A DNA stretch of 7,526 bases from Treponema sp. (GTDB lineage Bacteria; Spirochaetota; Spirochaetia; Treponematales; Breznakiellaceae), in contig JAIRLQ010000025.1 in the NCBI GenBank assembly GCA_031259345.1, forward strand, positions 1 through 7,526, read 5' to 3'. This document shows positions 1 to 6,600 of the stretch, piece after piece. The notes beneath the pieces were generated by a model, which saw only the letters and a program-made list of their open reading frames with translations, ran no database searches and was not told the DNA's origin. The position numbers and the translations under genes were made by a program. Each line of letters starts with the position of its first letter. Position 1 is the stretch's first letter.

Positions 1-459
1 GAAGACAGCAACGCCAGAGGGATGTTCTTCAACATCGGCCTTGAAACGGGGAAAACCGCGCTGATACGTTCTGTTGTTGAGGGTATCGCTTTCCATTGCC
101 GCTATATGCTTGAAGCGCAAAAAAGAAAAGTTGAGACTTCGGAAAACATTGTTGTCTGCGGCGGTGGAGCCTTGTCGCCTGTTGTCTGTCAGATACTGGC
201 CGATATTATCGGCCATAAGGTTATCACCCGTCCCGAGCCGCAAAACGTCGGCGCGTTGGGCGCGGCGGTGTTACTGGCAAAAGCAATTGGAAAAATTCCA
301 TCTATCGAGAGCGCAAAAGACCTGCTGCCGGAGTACCGACTTTTCGTCCCTAACCCTGAACATAAGGCTGTGTACGACAGGAATTTCAGCGTATTTACGT
401 CTCTGTATAAAGACAACAAAAAGTCGTTTGCCCTGCTCAATACGGCGGCTCAAAAATGA
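1..459 (+). CDS. FGGY-family carbohydrate kinase, xylulokinase-like (C-terminal part, 5' end outside window)
   Basis: The frame is open from the first base and ends at TGA 457-459, giving 152 residues of the C-terminal half of a sugar kinase. Family members phosphorylate a sugar or polyol with ATP in the cytoplasm. Near the left edge is NARGMFFNIGL, the stretch before the helix RSVVEGIAFHCRYML, which matches the FGGY C-terminal domain. It is followed by VVCGGGALSPVVCQILADI, the Gly-rich second FGGY signature near the ATP site, and by PEPQNVGALGAAVLLAKAIG, also typical of xylulokinases. The ATG at position 22 is internal and is not the start. FGGY kinases are usually about 490-520 residues, so about two thirds lies upstream. 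The aminotransferase gene follows after 26 bp, suggesting one operon. Family assignment is firm. The sugar cannot be read from this part, and xylulose, ribulose, fuculose, rhamnulose or another sugar are all possible. Confidence 0.9.
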   Translation, partial: EDSNARGMFFNIGLETGKTALIRSVVEGIAFHCRYMLEAQKRKVETSENIVVCGGGALSPVVCQILADIIGHKVITRPEPQNVGALGAAVLLAKAIGKIPSIESAKDLLPEYRLFVPNPEHKAVYDRNFSVFTSLYKDNKKSFALLNTAAQK

Positions 460-485
460 CGCCGTTTTTTTAAGGAGAATTTTTC

Positions 486-1955
486 ATGGAAAAGAAAATC
501 GCGCTGTCGAGGTACGTGGATGCAAAAAGCGTCACGAAAAAGCTGGATGATCTTATAAAACAGCCGGTCTATTCGATCAATGATGAGGCGTTAAAACGTT
601 ACGAAAGCGAATACTTTGACAAAAAATGTGTCAAATCCAGGCAGATGATTGCAAAAGCCAAAGACATCATTCCCGGCGGCGTTCAGCATAACCTGGCTTT
701 TAACTATCCGTTCCCGCTGGTTTTTACCGCCGCGAAAGACCACACGCTTACCGACCTGGACGGCAACGAGTATTACGATTTCCTGCAGTCCGGCGGCCCC
801 ACGGTCCTGGGAAGTAATCCCGGTGCGGTAAAGGCGAAAGTTTTTGAGCTTTTGGAAAGATGCGGTCCCTCTACGGGTTTGTTTCACGAGTATGAGTACC
901 TCCTGGGCGCTAAAATTGCGGAATGTATGCCAAGCGTAGATATGTTCAGAATGTACACTTCAGGAACCGAGGCATGCATGGCCGCCGTTCGTGTTGCCCG
1001 CCTGGCGACAAAGAAAAAAAATATCGTAAAAATGGGCGGAGCGTATCACGGCTGGAGTGATCAGCTTGCTTACGGTATACGCATACCTGGTACAAAGGGA
1101 ATACAGTCGCCGGGCATTCCCGGTTTCTGCTTTAAGAAGACCCGCGAGTTCTTCCCGAACGATTTAAACGATCTTGAACGTGTTTTGCGCGGTAATATAC
1201 TAAAAGGCGGTACTGCTGCTGTTTGTGTTGAGCCTATCGGTCCGGAGAGCGGAACACGCCCCGTTGATAAAGATTTTAACAGGGGCGCGGAGGCTCTTTG
1301 CAGAAAATACGGCGCGTTGCTTATCTTTGATGAAGTGGTAACCGGCTTCCGCATGGGCATGAGCGGGGCGCAGGGATATTTTGGCGTGTATCGCGATTTG
1401 ACAGTGTTCGGCAAGGTTATCGCCGGTGGATATCCCGGAGCCGGCGGGCTTGGGGGCAAGCGCGAGTATATGAAGTTTCTTGGCGCGGGACTTGACGGCG
1501 GCGGAAAAAAAGCGCTGTCGGGCGGCACCCTGGCGGCTACGCCGTTGAGCTGTGTTGCCGGTTATACTACGCTTTGCGAGATGGAGCGTACCGACGCCTG
1601 TACAAAAGCCAATGAGATGGGTGATTATCTGACTGACGGTCTTAACGCCCTGATTGATAAGCGCAAGCTTCCTTTTGTAGCGCACAATGTCGGCTCAATC
1701 TGCCATTTGGATACATTGGGAACCATGCACTATGCCATAAACTGGGGAAAGTTGTGGCAGATTCCCGGTATTTTGAAGGCAACATCCGTGAGGAAGCGTG
1801 AAATGGAATATATGGGCGCCGCTTATATGGCGGAGGGATTGGTCACGCTGGCGGGCAACCGTCTTTACACTAACGCGACATACGCCAAAAAAGATATTGA
1901 TGATGTGTTGTTACGCTTCGACAGGGTATTTGACCATATCGTTGTCAAAGGTTAG
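486..1955 (+). CDS. class III PLP-dependent aminotransferase, glutamate-1-semialdehyde aminomutase-like
   Basis: This 489-residue cytoplasmic enzyme belongs to the fold-type I, class III aminotransferases, which move an amino group between an amino acid or amine and a keto compound or aldehyde through PLP. Visible motifs are SGTEA at residues 159-163 (cofactor phosphate), YHGW at 187-190 (the aromatic that stacks on PLP), FDEVVTGFR at 281-289 (Asp282 holds the pyridine nitrogen), and VFGKVIAGG with Lys310 as the Schiff-base lysine. SGGTLAATP at 345-353 corresponds to the GGT.xGNP loop, with ATP replacing GNP. ATG 486 is preceded by AAGGAG with good spacing. The protein is longer than HemL (about 430 residues) because of some 50 extra N-terminal residues. 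The context, between a sugar kinase and a class II aldolase, argues against a tetrapyrrole role. It more likely acts on a sugar-derived keto or aldehyde intermediate, but the substrate is unknown. Confidence 0.9.
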   Translation: MEKKIALSRYVDAKSVTKKLDDLIKQPVYSINDEALKRYESEYFDKKCVKSRQMIAKAKDIIPGGVQHNLAFNYPFPLVFTAAKDHTLTDLDGNEYYDFLQSGGPTVLGSNPGAVKAKVFELLERCGPSTGLFHEYEYLLGAKIAECMPSVDMFRMYTSGTEACMAAVRVARLATKKKNIVKMGGAYHGWSDQLAYGIRIPGTKGIQSPGIPGFCFKKTREFFPNDLNDLERVLRGNILKGGTAAVCVEPIGPESGTRPVDKDFNRGAEALCRKYGALLIFDEVVTGFRMGMSGAQGYFGVYRDLTVFGKVIAGGYPGAGGLGGKREYMKFLGAGLDGGGKKALSGGTLAATPLSCVAGYTTLCEMERTDACTKANEMGDYLTDGLNALIDKRKLPFVAHNVGSICHLDTLGTMHYAINWGKLWQIPGILKATSVRKREMEYMGAAYMAEGLVTLAGNRLYTNATYAKKDIDDVLLRFDRVFDHIVVKG

Positions 1956-1959
1956 AGCC

Positions 1960-3069
1960 ATGGACAGGAATGTGGCAAGGAGCGAGGTCCTCAAGGCCTC
2001 CGCCGAACTTGTGGAGCGGGGTTTGGTCGTCAGAACATGGGGCAATATAAGCTGCCGCCTGGATGACAAGCGTTTTGTTATCACCCCGAGCGGTATTGGG
2101 TATGATAGGCTCACGCCTGAGATGATTGTCGTTGTTGATATGGATACGCTGCGGCACGAAGGCGGCGTCAAGCCCTCTTCCGAAAAAGGGATCCATGCGG
2201 CCGCCTATAAATCAAACCGGGAAGCCAACTTTGTGATTCATACGCATCAGACATACGCTGCCTGCATCAGCGTCGCGGGGTTTGCGGGTCTTGGGCCTGC
2301 TCCCGATGAAAAAGCGGAATTGGGCGGGGAGATTATGCTTGCCGGATACGGGCTGCCCGGCACAAAGAAACTGAAGAAAAACGTCGCGAAGGAATTAAAC
2401 AAAAACAGTTCGGCTATACTCATGGAAAAGCACGGAGTGTTGATTACCGGCAAAGACAGGGAAACAGCTTTTAGGCGCGCCGTTTTGCTGGAAGATATAT
2501 GTCACCGGGCAATGTCATCTCCTGGTTTTTCTGATTTTTCCGATGGCAGCCCTGATGGTATCAGCTGTCTGGTATCCGATGACGAATTGCTGTATACGGC
2601 AAACGGCAGCCAAAAAACGTACGCTTTGAACGGCAGTGATTTGCCCTTTCCGTTAAGGATACACGCGGCTTTGTTATCGTCCAACCCGGCTGCGAAAATA
2701 TTGGTTCACCGGGCGACGGAAACATGCGCCGCGCTTCCTGGCATAAAAAAGCTGCCCGCGATTCTGGACGATTTCGCGCAAATGGTGGGTAATGACGCAA
2801 AATGTGTCCCGTCGGATAGCGTATTCGGTATTGTAAAGGCGCTGAAAAAACGCAACGGGGCCCTGGTCAGGGAATTGGGGGCTGTTTGTTACGCCGGGGA
2901 TGAATCCGACGCCGCGGCCCTGCTGACGCTGATGGAGAAAAACGCTCTCGCGTTCCTGCACGCAAGCCGGTACGGCAAAGTGCCGGTCTTGTCATTGCCG
3001 GATCGAAAGCTGATGAGAATTGTATACCTCAAGAAGTATTCGAAGCGCCAGTTCATATCTGAAGTGTAA
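1960..3069 (+). CDS. class II aldolase/adducin family protein with a second, degenerate aldolase-like domain
   Basis: The product has 369 residues. Residues 1-190 look like a complete zinc-dependent class II aldolase or epimerase of the FucA/AraD type. They show GNIS at 28-31, TPSG at 42-45, PSSE at 72-75 (Glu75 matches the FucA catalytic Glu), HTH at 94-96, and KHG with His158 as third metal ligand. Such enzymes cleave sugar phosphates by retro-aldol reaction. Residues about 205-345 repeat the pattern: RIHAAL at 233-238, LVHRA at 248-252, LPAILDDFAQMVG at 265-277 and RELGAVCYAGD at 304-314. In this half HTH has become HRA and the KHG histidine is Leu306, so it probably cannot bind zinc. The family's usual length is about 210-260 residues. 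ATG 1960 lies 4 bp after the aminotransferase stop with AAAGG upstream, so translation is probably coupled. The frame continues upstream to 1798, but only as overlap with the aminotransferase. Substrate is unknown. Confidence 0.85.
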   Translation: MDRNVARSEVLKASAELVERGLVVRTWGNISCRLDDKRFVITPSGIGYDRLTPEMIVVVDMDTLRHEGGVKPSSEKGIHAAAYKSNREANFVIHTHQTYAACISVAGFAGLGPAPDEKAELGGEIMLAGYGLPGTKKLKKNVAKELNKNSSAILMEKHGVLITGKDRETAFRRAVLLEDICHRAMSSPGFSDFSDGSPDGISCLVSDDELLYTANGSQKTYALNGSDLPFPLRIHAALLSSNPAAKILVHRATETCAALPGIKKLPAILDDFAQMVGNDAKCVPSDSVFGIVKALKKRNGALVRELGAVCYAGDESDAAALLTLMEKNALAFLHASRYGKVPVLSLPDRKLMRIVYLKKYSKRQFISEV

Positions 3070-3105
3070 AAAGATGCTCCGAAACGGGGAGCTTTTTTCT
3101 TTTTT
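3070..3105 (+). terminator. intrinsic terminator of the kinase-aminotransferase-aldolase operon
   Basis: GCTCC at 3076-3080 pairs with GGAGC at 3088-3092 around a 7-nt loop, followed by TTTTTT, C, TTTTTT. It starts directly after the aldolase TAA (3067-3069). Read on the minus strand, the same hairpin is followed by ATCTTTTT, so it could also stop transcription arriving from the minus-strand tRNA gene. The stem is only 5 bp, extended by A:T pairing of the flanks. Confidence 0.8.
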
Positions 3106-3134
3106 ATCCCGCGATACGTATCCTTTTTGTGCTA

Positions 3135-3251
3135 CACTTGGGACTCATATTTGACTTTCTGCCGCTCCAACTCGAAATGAGTCTCTACGGAGCAAGCGTG
3201 CAAACATAGTTTACGCCGGGGTATTAAACCAGATTTTCGAATAAAACTGTT
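3135..3251 (-). other. start-less minus-strand coding-like frame, possible gene or repeat remnant
   Basis: The frame runs 39 codons between a TAA (plus 3252-3254) and a TAG (plus 3132-3134). It has no ATG or GTG and only weak TTG codons. Its end reads VETHFELERQKVKYESQV, a charged, helix-like sequence of protein-like composition. It could be a decayed gene end, part of a dispersed intergenic repeat, or chance. No family is recognised. Confidence 0.2.
3142..3193. repeat. nested inverted repeats forming a possible stem-loop
   Basis: GACTCAT at 3142-3148 is the reverse complement of ATGAGTC at 3177-3183. An alternative fold pairs GCTCC at 3164-3168 with GGAGC at 3189-3193, enclosing ACTC (3170-3173) with GAGT (3179-3182) around a 5-nt loop. 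The two folds are mutually exclusive. No T-run follows, so this is not an intrinsic terminator. Confidence 0.4.
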
Positions 3252-3255
3252 TTAT
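3241..3255. repeat. perfect 15-bp palindrome, operator-like
   Basis: ATAAAACTGTTTTAT is a perfect 7-1-7 inverted repeat with the size and A/T arms of a dimeric repressor site. No promoter of recognised genes lies beside it, and both flanking genes point towards it, so an operator role is unproven. As RNA it would form only a weak A:U hairpin. Confidence 0.4.
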
Positions 3256-3363
3256 GGATGCCACTGTAAGTTGTTATAAGGAAATTATGGAATTGGCGTC
3301 TCTCTATACATAGATGCGATTTTCCAATATCAGTCGTTTTGTCTTACATGGCAGAAAGAATTA

Positions 3364-3393
3364 TTGGCAAACCAAAAGCAAGCCTCTTGTAAT
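3364..3393 (+). promoter_or_regulatory. possible weak plus-strand promoter facing the tRNA gene
   Basis: TTGGCA at 3364-3369 and TGTAAT at 3388-3393 each match the sigma-70 consensus at 5 of 6 positions and are separated by 18 bp. Transcription would start near 3400 and run antisense through the tRNA gene to the hairpin ending at 3569. In A/T-rich sequence such matches arise by chance. Confidence 0.25.
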
Positions 3394-3417
3394 ACTTTAT
3401 ATTATACCGCGTTCTGT

Positions 3418-3490
3418 TGATCCTGGGCCGAATCGGACGGCCGACCAGCCGCTTAGGAGGCGGCCGCTCTATCCACTGAGCTACAGGACC
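3418..3490 (-). tRNA. tRNA-Arg, anticodon CCT (reads AGG)
   Basis: On the minus strand a 73-nt cloverleaf folds completely. The acceptor GGTCCTG pairs with CAGGATC (one G:T), followed by discriminator A. The D arm is GCTC/GAGC with GG in the loop. The anticodon stem GCCGC/GCGGC carries loop CTCCTAA, with anticodon CCT at plus 3455-3457. The variable loop is TGGTC (5 nt) and the T stem is GGCCG/CGGCC. CCA is not encoded, as ACA follows the discriminator, so a CCA-adding enzyme is needed. The T loop is TCCGATT, with C where nearly all tRNAs have U55. The gene stands alone, has its own promoter about 80 nt upstream, and diverges from purL. Isotype is clear from the anticodon and A discriminator. 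Confidence 0.95.
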
Positions 3491-3533
3491 GGATTCAGGA
3501 GCTTGCTCTTCCTTCTTCTAACTTCCTTAAGGG

Positions 3534-3569
3534 AACCTCTGAAAACTTCAGTTTTCGGAGGTTTTCTTA
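3534..3569 (+). terminator. 13-bp hairpin with T-rich tail, terminator-like on plus strand
   Basis: Positions 3534-3546 pair with 3551-3563 over 13 consecutive pairs (one T:G wobble at 3540/3557) around a TTCA loop, and TTTTCTT overlaps and follows the stem. On the minus strand the wobble becomes an A:C mismatch and no T-run follows, so the plus orientation is favoured. An outer 8-bp repeat, CTTAAGGG at 3526-3533 with CCCTTAAG at 3571-3578, can extend the structure. It would block plus-strand read-through before the purL promoter. It also lies in the 5' leader of the tRNA precursor. Confidence 0.7.
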
Positions 3570-3577
3570 CCCCTTAA

Positions 3578-3606
3578 GTTATACCCATATACCCCGCTAT
3601 TGTCAA
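3578..3606 (-). promoter_or_regulatory. sigma-70-type promoter of the tRNA-Arg gene
   Basis: On the minus strand, TTGACA (plus 3601-3606) is a perfect -35 box. It is followed after exactly 17 bp by TATAAC (plus 3578-3583), 5 of 6 to the -10 consensus. Initiation is expected near 3571, leaving a leader of about 80 nt before the tRNA, which RNase processing would remove. Its -35 box overlaps that of the purL promoter on the other strand. Confidence 0.8.
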
Positions 3607-3627
3607 CTTGCCGGATAAAGCCATAAT
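3600..3627 (+). promoter_or_regulatory. sigma-70-type promoter of purL
   Basis: TTGTCA at 3600-3605 and CATAAT at 3622-3627 each match consensus at 5 of 6 positions with a 16-bp spacer. Initiation is expected at about 3634-3636, only 3-5 nt before the purL ATG at 3639, so the transcript would be practically leaderless. Consistent with that, no Shine-Dalgarno sequence is found before the ATG. The -35 shares five bases with the tRNA promoter's -35. Confidence 0.7.
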
Positions 3628-3638
3628 ATATTTACATT

Positions 3639-6600
3639 ATGGTTAAGCGCGTTTATATAGAAAAGAAAGAAGGTTTTGACGGTGAAGCGCGGAGGCTGCG
3701 CGCCGAATTGGCGGATTTTTTGGGCAGCCGCTTTCCGGAATTGGCAGGGTTTGAGGGGCTCCGTGTCCTTAGGCGCTACGATGTTTCCGGGCTTGATGAC
3801 GGGCAGTTTAAAAAAGCTATAGAAGCGGTTTTTTCCGAACCTCAGTGCGATACCGTATACTTAAACGAGATGTTTTGCGGCAGCCCTTCCCTCCCGGACG
3901 AAAACGGCATTTGGTCACAGTATTTCAGCGTTGAATACCTGCCGGGCCAGTACGATCAACGGGCCGATTCCGCCGGGCAATGCATCGAACTTGTTGTTGG
4001 AACACGGCCGGCTGTCAAATGCGCGACTGTTTATATTTTTAATACACGGGACAAAGCGCTTTCCGGTGGTGCCCTTGACGCGGTTAAAAAACACCTTATT
4101 AACCCTGTGGATTCCCGGGAAGCTTCGGCAGATCTTCCGCTTACCCTGGAAAATGAAGGGGAAAATCCCCCTGACATTCCGTTTCTTTCGGGTTTTTGCG
4201 TGGCGGATAATGCCGCCCTGAAGGCTCTTGCCCAAAAGTACGGCCTTGCCATGTCCGCCGAAGACCTGCTTTTTTGCCAAAGCTATTTTGCCTCGGAAAA
4301 ACGGGACCCGACTTTGGCGGAGCTTAGGGTGCTGGATACTTACTGGTCGGATCACTGCCGCCATACCACCTTTAATACCATTTTGGAAGAGATTGATGCC
4401 GGCTCCCAGGACAAACTGAAAAACGCCCTGGCGCTTTACGAGGAAGCCCGCAAAGAAGTGTACGGCGCAGATGCCGCGCACCGCCCCCGTACACTAATGG
4501 ACATGGCGACTATCGGGGTGAAAGTTTTAAAAAAGCGCGGCCTTGCCGCCGGCCTTGACGAATCAAAAGAGATCAACGCCTGTACCATTAAGGTTGACGC
4601 CGAATTTTCTGACAGCCCGGCGGAACTTGGCGCGCATGGCAAAGTTACTTCGCTATGCGGGGATGCCGTATACAGCGAGCCCTGGCTGCTTCTTTTTAAA
4701 AATGAAACCCACAACCACCCCACCGAGATTGAGCCTTTTGGCGGGGCGGCAACCTGTCTGGGCGGCGCAATCCGCGACCCCCTTTCCGGTCGGGCCTTTG
4801 TTTACCAGGCCATGCGGGTTTCGGGCGGGGGCGATCCCCGGACCCCCCTGCAGGAAACCCTTCCGGGCAAGCTCCCCCAGATAAAGATTGCCAGGGAGGC
4901 GGCCTCCGGCTATTCATCTTACGGTAACCAGGTAGGCCTTGCCACAGGGCAGGTTGCGGAGTTTTACCACCCCGGCTTTAACGCCAAACGCATGGAACTG
5001 GGCGCTGTAATCGCCGCAACCCCTGCCGCCGCTGTTCGCCGTGAAGAGCCCGCCCCGGGCGATGCGGTGATCCTTGTAGGGGGGCGTACAGGCCGGGACG
5101 GCATAGGCGGCGCCACAGGTTCATCAAAAGTACACACCAGCGAGTCTGTTGAAAAATTCGGCGCCGAGGTGCAAAAAGGCAACGCCGTAGAAGAACGCAA
5201 GCTCCAGCGGCTTTTTCGCAAGGCCGGGCTTAGCCGCCTTATCAAGCGCTGTAACGATTTCGGCGCCGGGGGGGTCGCCGTGGCGGTGGGCGAGCTTGCC
5301 GCCGGTCTGGACATCAACCTGGACAAAATCCCCAAAAAATACGCCGGTCTTGACGGCACGGAGCTTGCGATTTCCGAATCACAGGAGCGTATGGCAGTGG
5401 TAGTTGCCCCGCAAGACGCGGAAACTTTTATCAGGGAAGCCGCCGCGGAAAACCTTGAAGCCACGGTTATTGCAACGGTAGTAAGCCCGGCGCCAGCCGC
5501 TGCTACGGTTACTACCGAGGTTACTACCGCGGTTATTACCGAGGACAGCGGCGCCCGCCTGCGCATGAATTGGCGCGGCAAAACCATCGTAAACCTTTCC
5601 AGAGCCTTTCTTGACACAAACGGCGCGCCCCGAAGCGCCAAAGCAAAGCTTCCATCCCCTCAAAGATTTTCAGCTTCTGAAAAACCTTCAGATGCCCGTT
5701 CTTTACTTGACGAACTTGAGCGCGAGCTTGGCTCGCCGCGTTCCGGCTCGCGCCGCGGCTTACAGGAACGTTTTGACGGCTCTATCGGGGCCGCTTCGGT
5801 ATTGTTTCCCTGGGGAGGCAGTGAACAGGGCACCCCCGAATGCGGCATGGCGGCGCTGCTTCCCGTCCTGCCCAAAAACAGCAGCCCCAAAAGCGCCTGC
5901 CTGACGGCAAGCCTTATGACTTTTGGCTACGACCCCGCCGTGATGGAGCTAAATCCCTACGAAGGGGCAAAAGGCTCGGTAAAAGAAGCCCTGGCAAAAT
6001 TTGCCTGCCTTGGCGGCGATTTCCGCAAAGCCTGGATGACATTTCAGGAATATTTTGCCCGGCCCGAAACAGGCGAAACCTGGGGCGCTCCCGCTGCCGC
6101 TCTTTTGGGGGCCCTTGAAGCCCAGCTTCGCCTGGGGGTGCCGGCCATAGGCGGAAAGGACAGTATGTCCGGCAATTACCGCGACCAAAGCAGCAACATA
6201 AACCTGGCGGTCCCGCCCACACTGGTTGCCTTTGCCGCCGGAATTACCCCTGCGGCGAAAGTCCGCTCCGGCGCGCTTTCAGGCAGCGCCGGGAACATCA
6301 TCGCGCTTATAAACAGCCCCGCCGCTACCGGGGACGAGTGGGACAATTTTGCGGCGGGCCTTACTCTTTTGGCAACGCTTGGCGAAAAGGGCCTTGTAAA
6401 AGCCTCCTACCCCGTGCCTCAGGGCGGCGTTGCGGCGGGGCTTGCGCTCATGGCCTTTGGCAATTCCACCGGCGTGGAAGCCTATGCCCCGGCGCTTAAT
6501 ATGGTTAACAGCACAAACTATCAGGGCGCTGTTTTGGCAGAGCTTGACGGAGCTTTTGCCGTAACCTTAACCGGAGAAAACAGCCCCGCAAAAAACGGCA

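Larger units (their letters stand above)
3107..3417. other. non-coding intergenic stretch between operon terminator and tRNA gene
   Basis: No convincing gene is present. The region sits between two convergent units, the aldolase on plus and the tRNA on minus. It holds a 10-bp palindrome GATACGTATC at 3113-3122, an imperfect hairpin region at 3142-3193, a perfect 15-bp palindrome at 3241-3255, a 39-codon stop-to-stop minus-strand frame at 3135-3251, and a possible weak plus promoter at 3364-3393. No clear terminator for the tRNA was found close to its 3' end. Confidence 0.6.

Noticed and set aside
74..550. 158-codon plus-strand frame overlapping the kinase and aminotransferase starts
   Set aside because: It is out of frame with the FGGY signatures, has a low-complexity Arg/Leu-rich product, and spans a gene boundary that has its own ribosome-binding site.
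1070..1685. Two minus-strand frames of 152 and 161 codons
   Set aside because: Both are antisense to the conserved core of the aminotransferase, including the DEV.TGFR and Lys310 motifs, and show no protein family features.
1798..1959. Upstream extension of the aldolase frame to an ATG at 1798
   Set aside because: It would overlap the aminotransferase C-terminus by more than 150 bp. ATG 1960 has AAAGG at good spacing and gives the normal family N-terminus.
3401..3406. Perfect TATAAT on the minus strand just past the tRNA 3' end
   Set aside because: The expected -35 position reads GGCCCA inside the tRNA T arm, so no promoter is supported. No gene follows on that strand in the window.
3534..3563. 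Hairpin read as a tRNA-leader attenuator on the minus strand
   Set aside because: On the minus strand the stem has an A:C mismatch and no T-run follows, so it cannot work as an intrinsic terminator in that direction.
3314..3577. 87-codon plus-strand open frame
   Set aside because: It runs antisense through the tRNA gene and across the hairpin, has no ribosome-binding site, and the product has no recognisable motif.
4964..5641. 225-codon minus-strand open frame
   Set aside because: It lies wholly inside purL, whose motifs continue through this stretch. Its Ala/Ser/Arg/Thr-rich product reflects the G+C-rich codon positions of purL.
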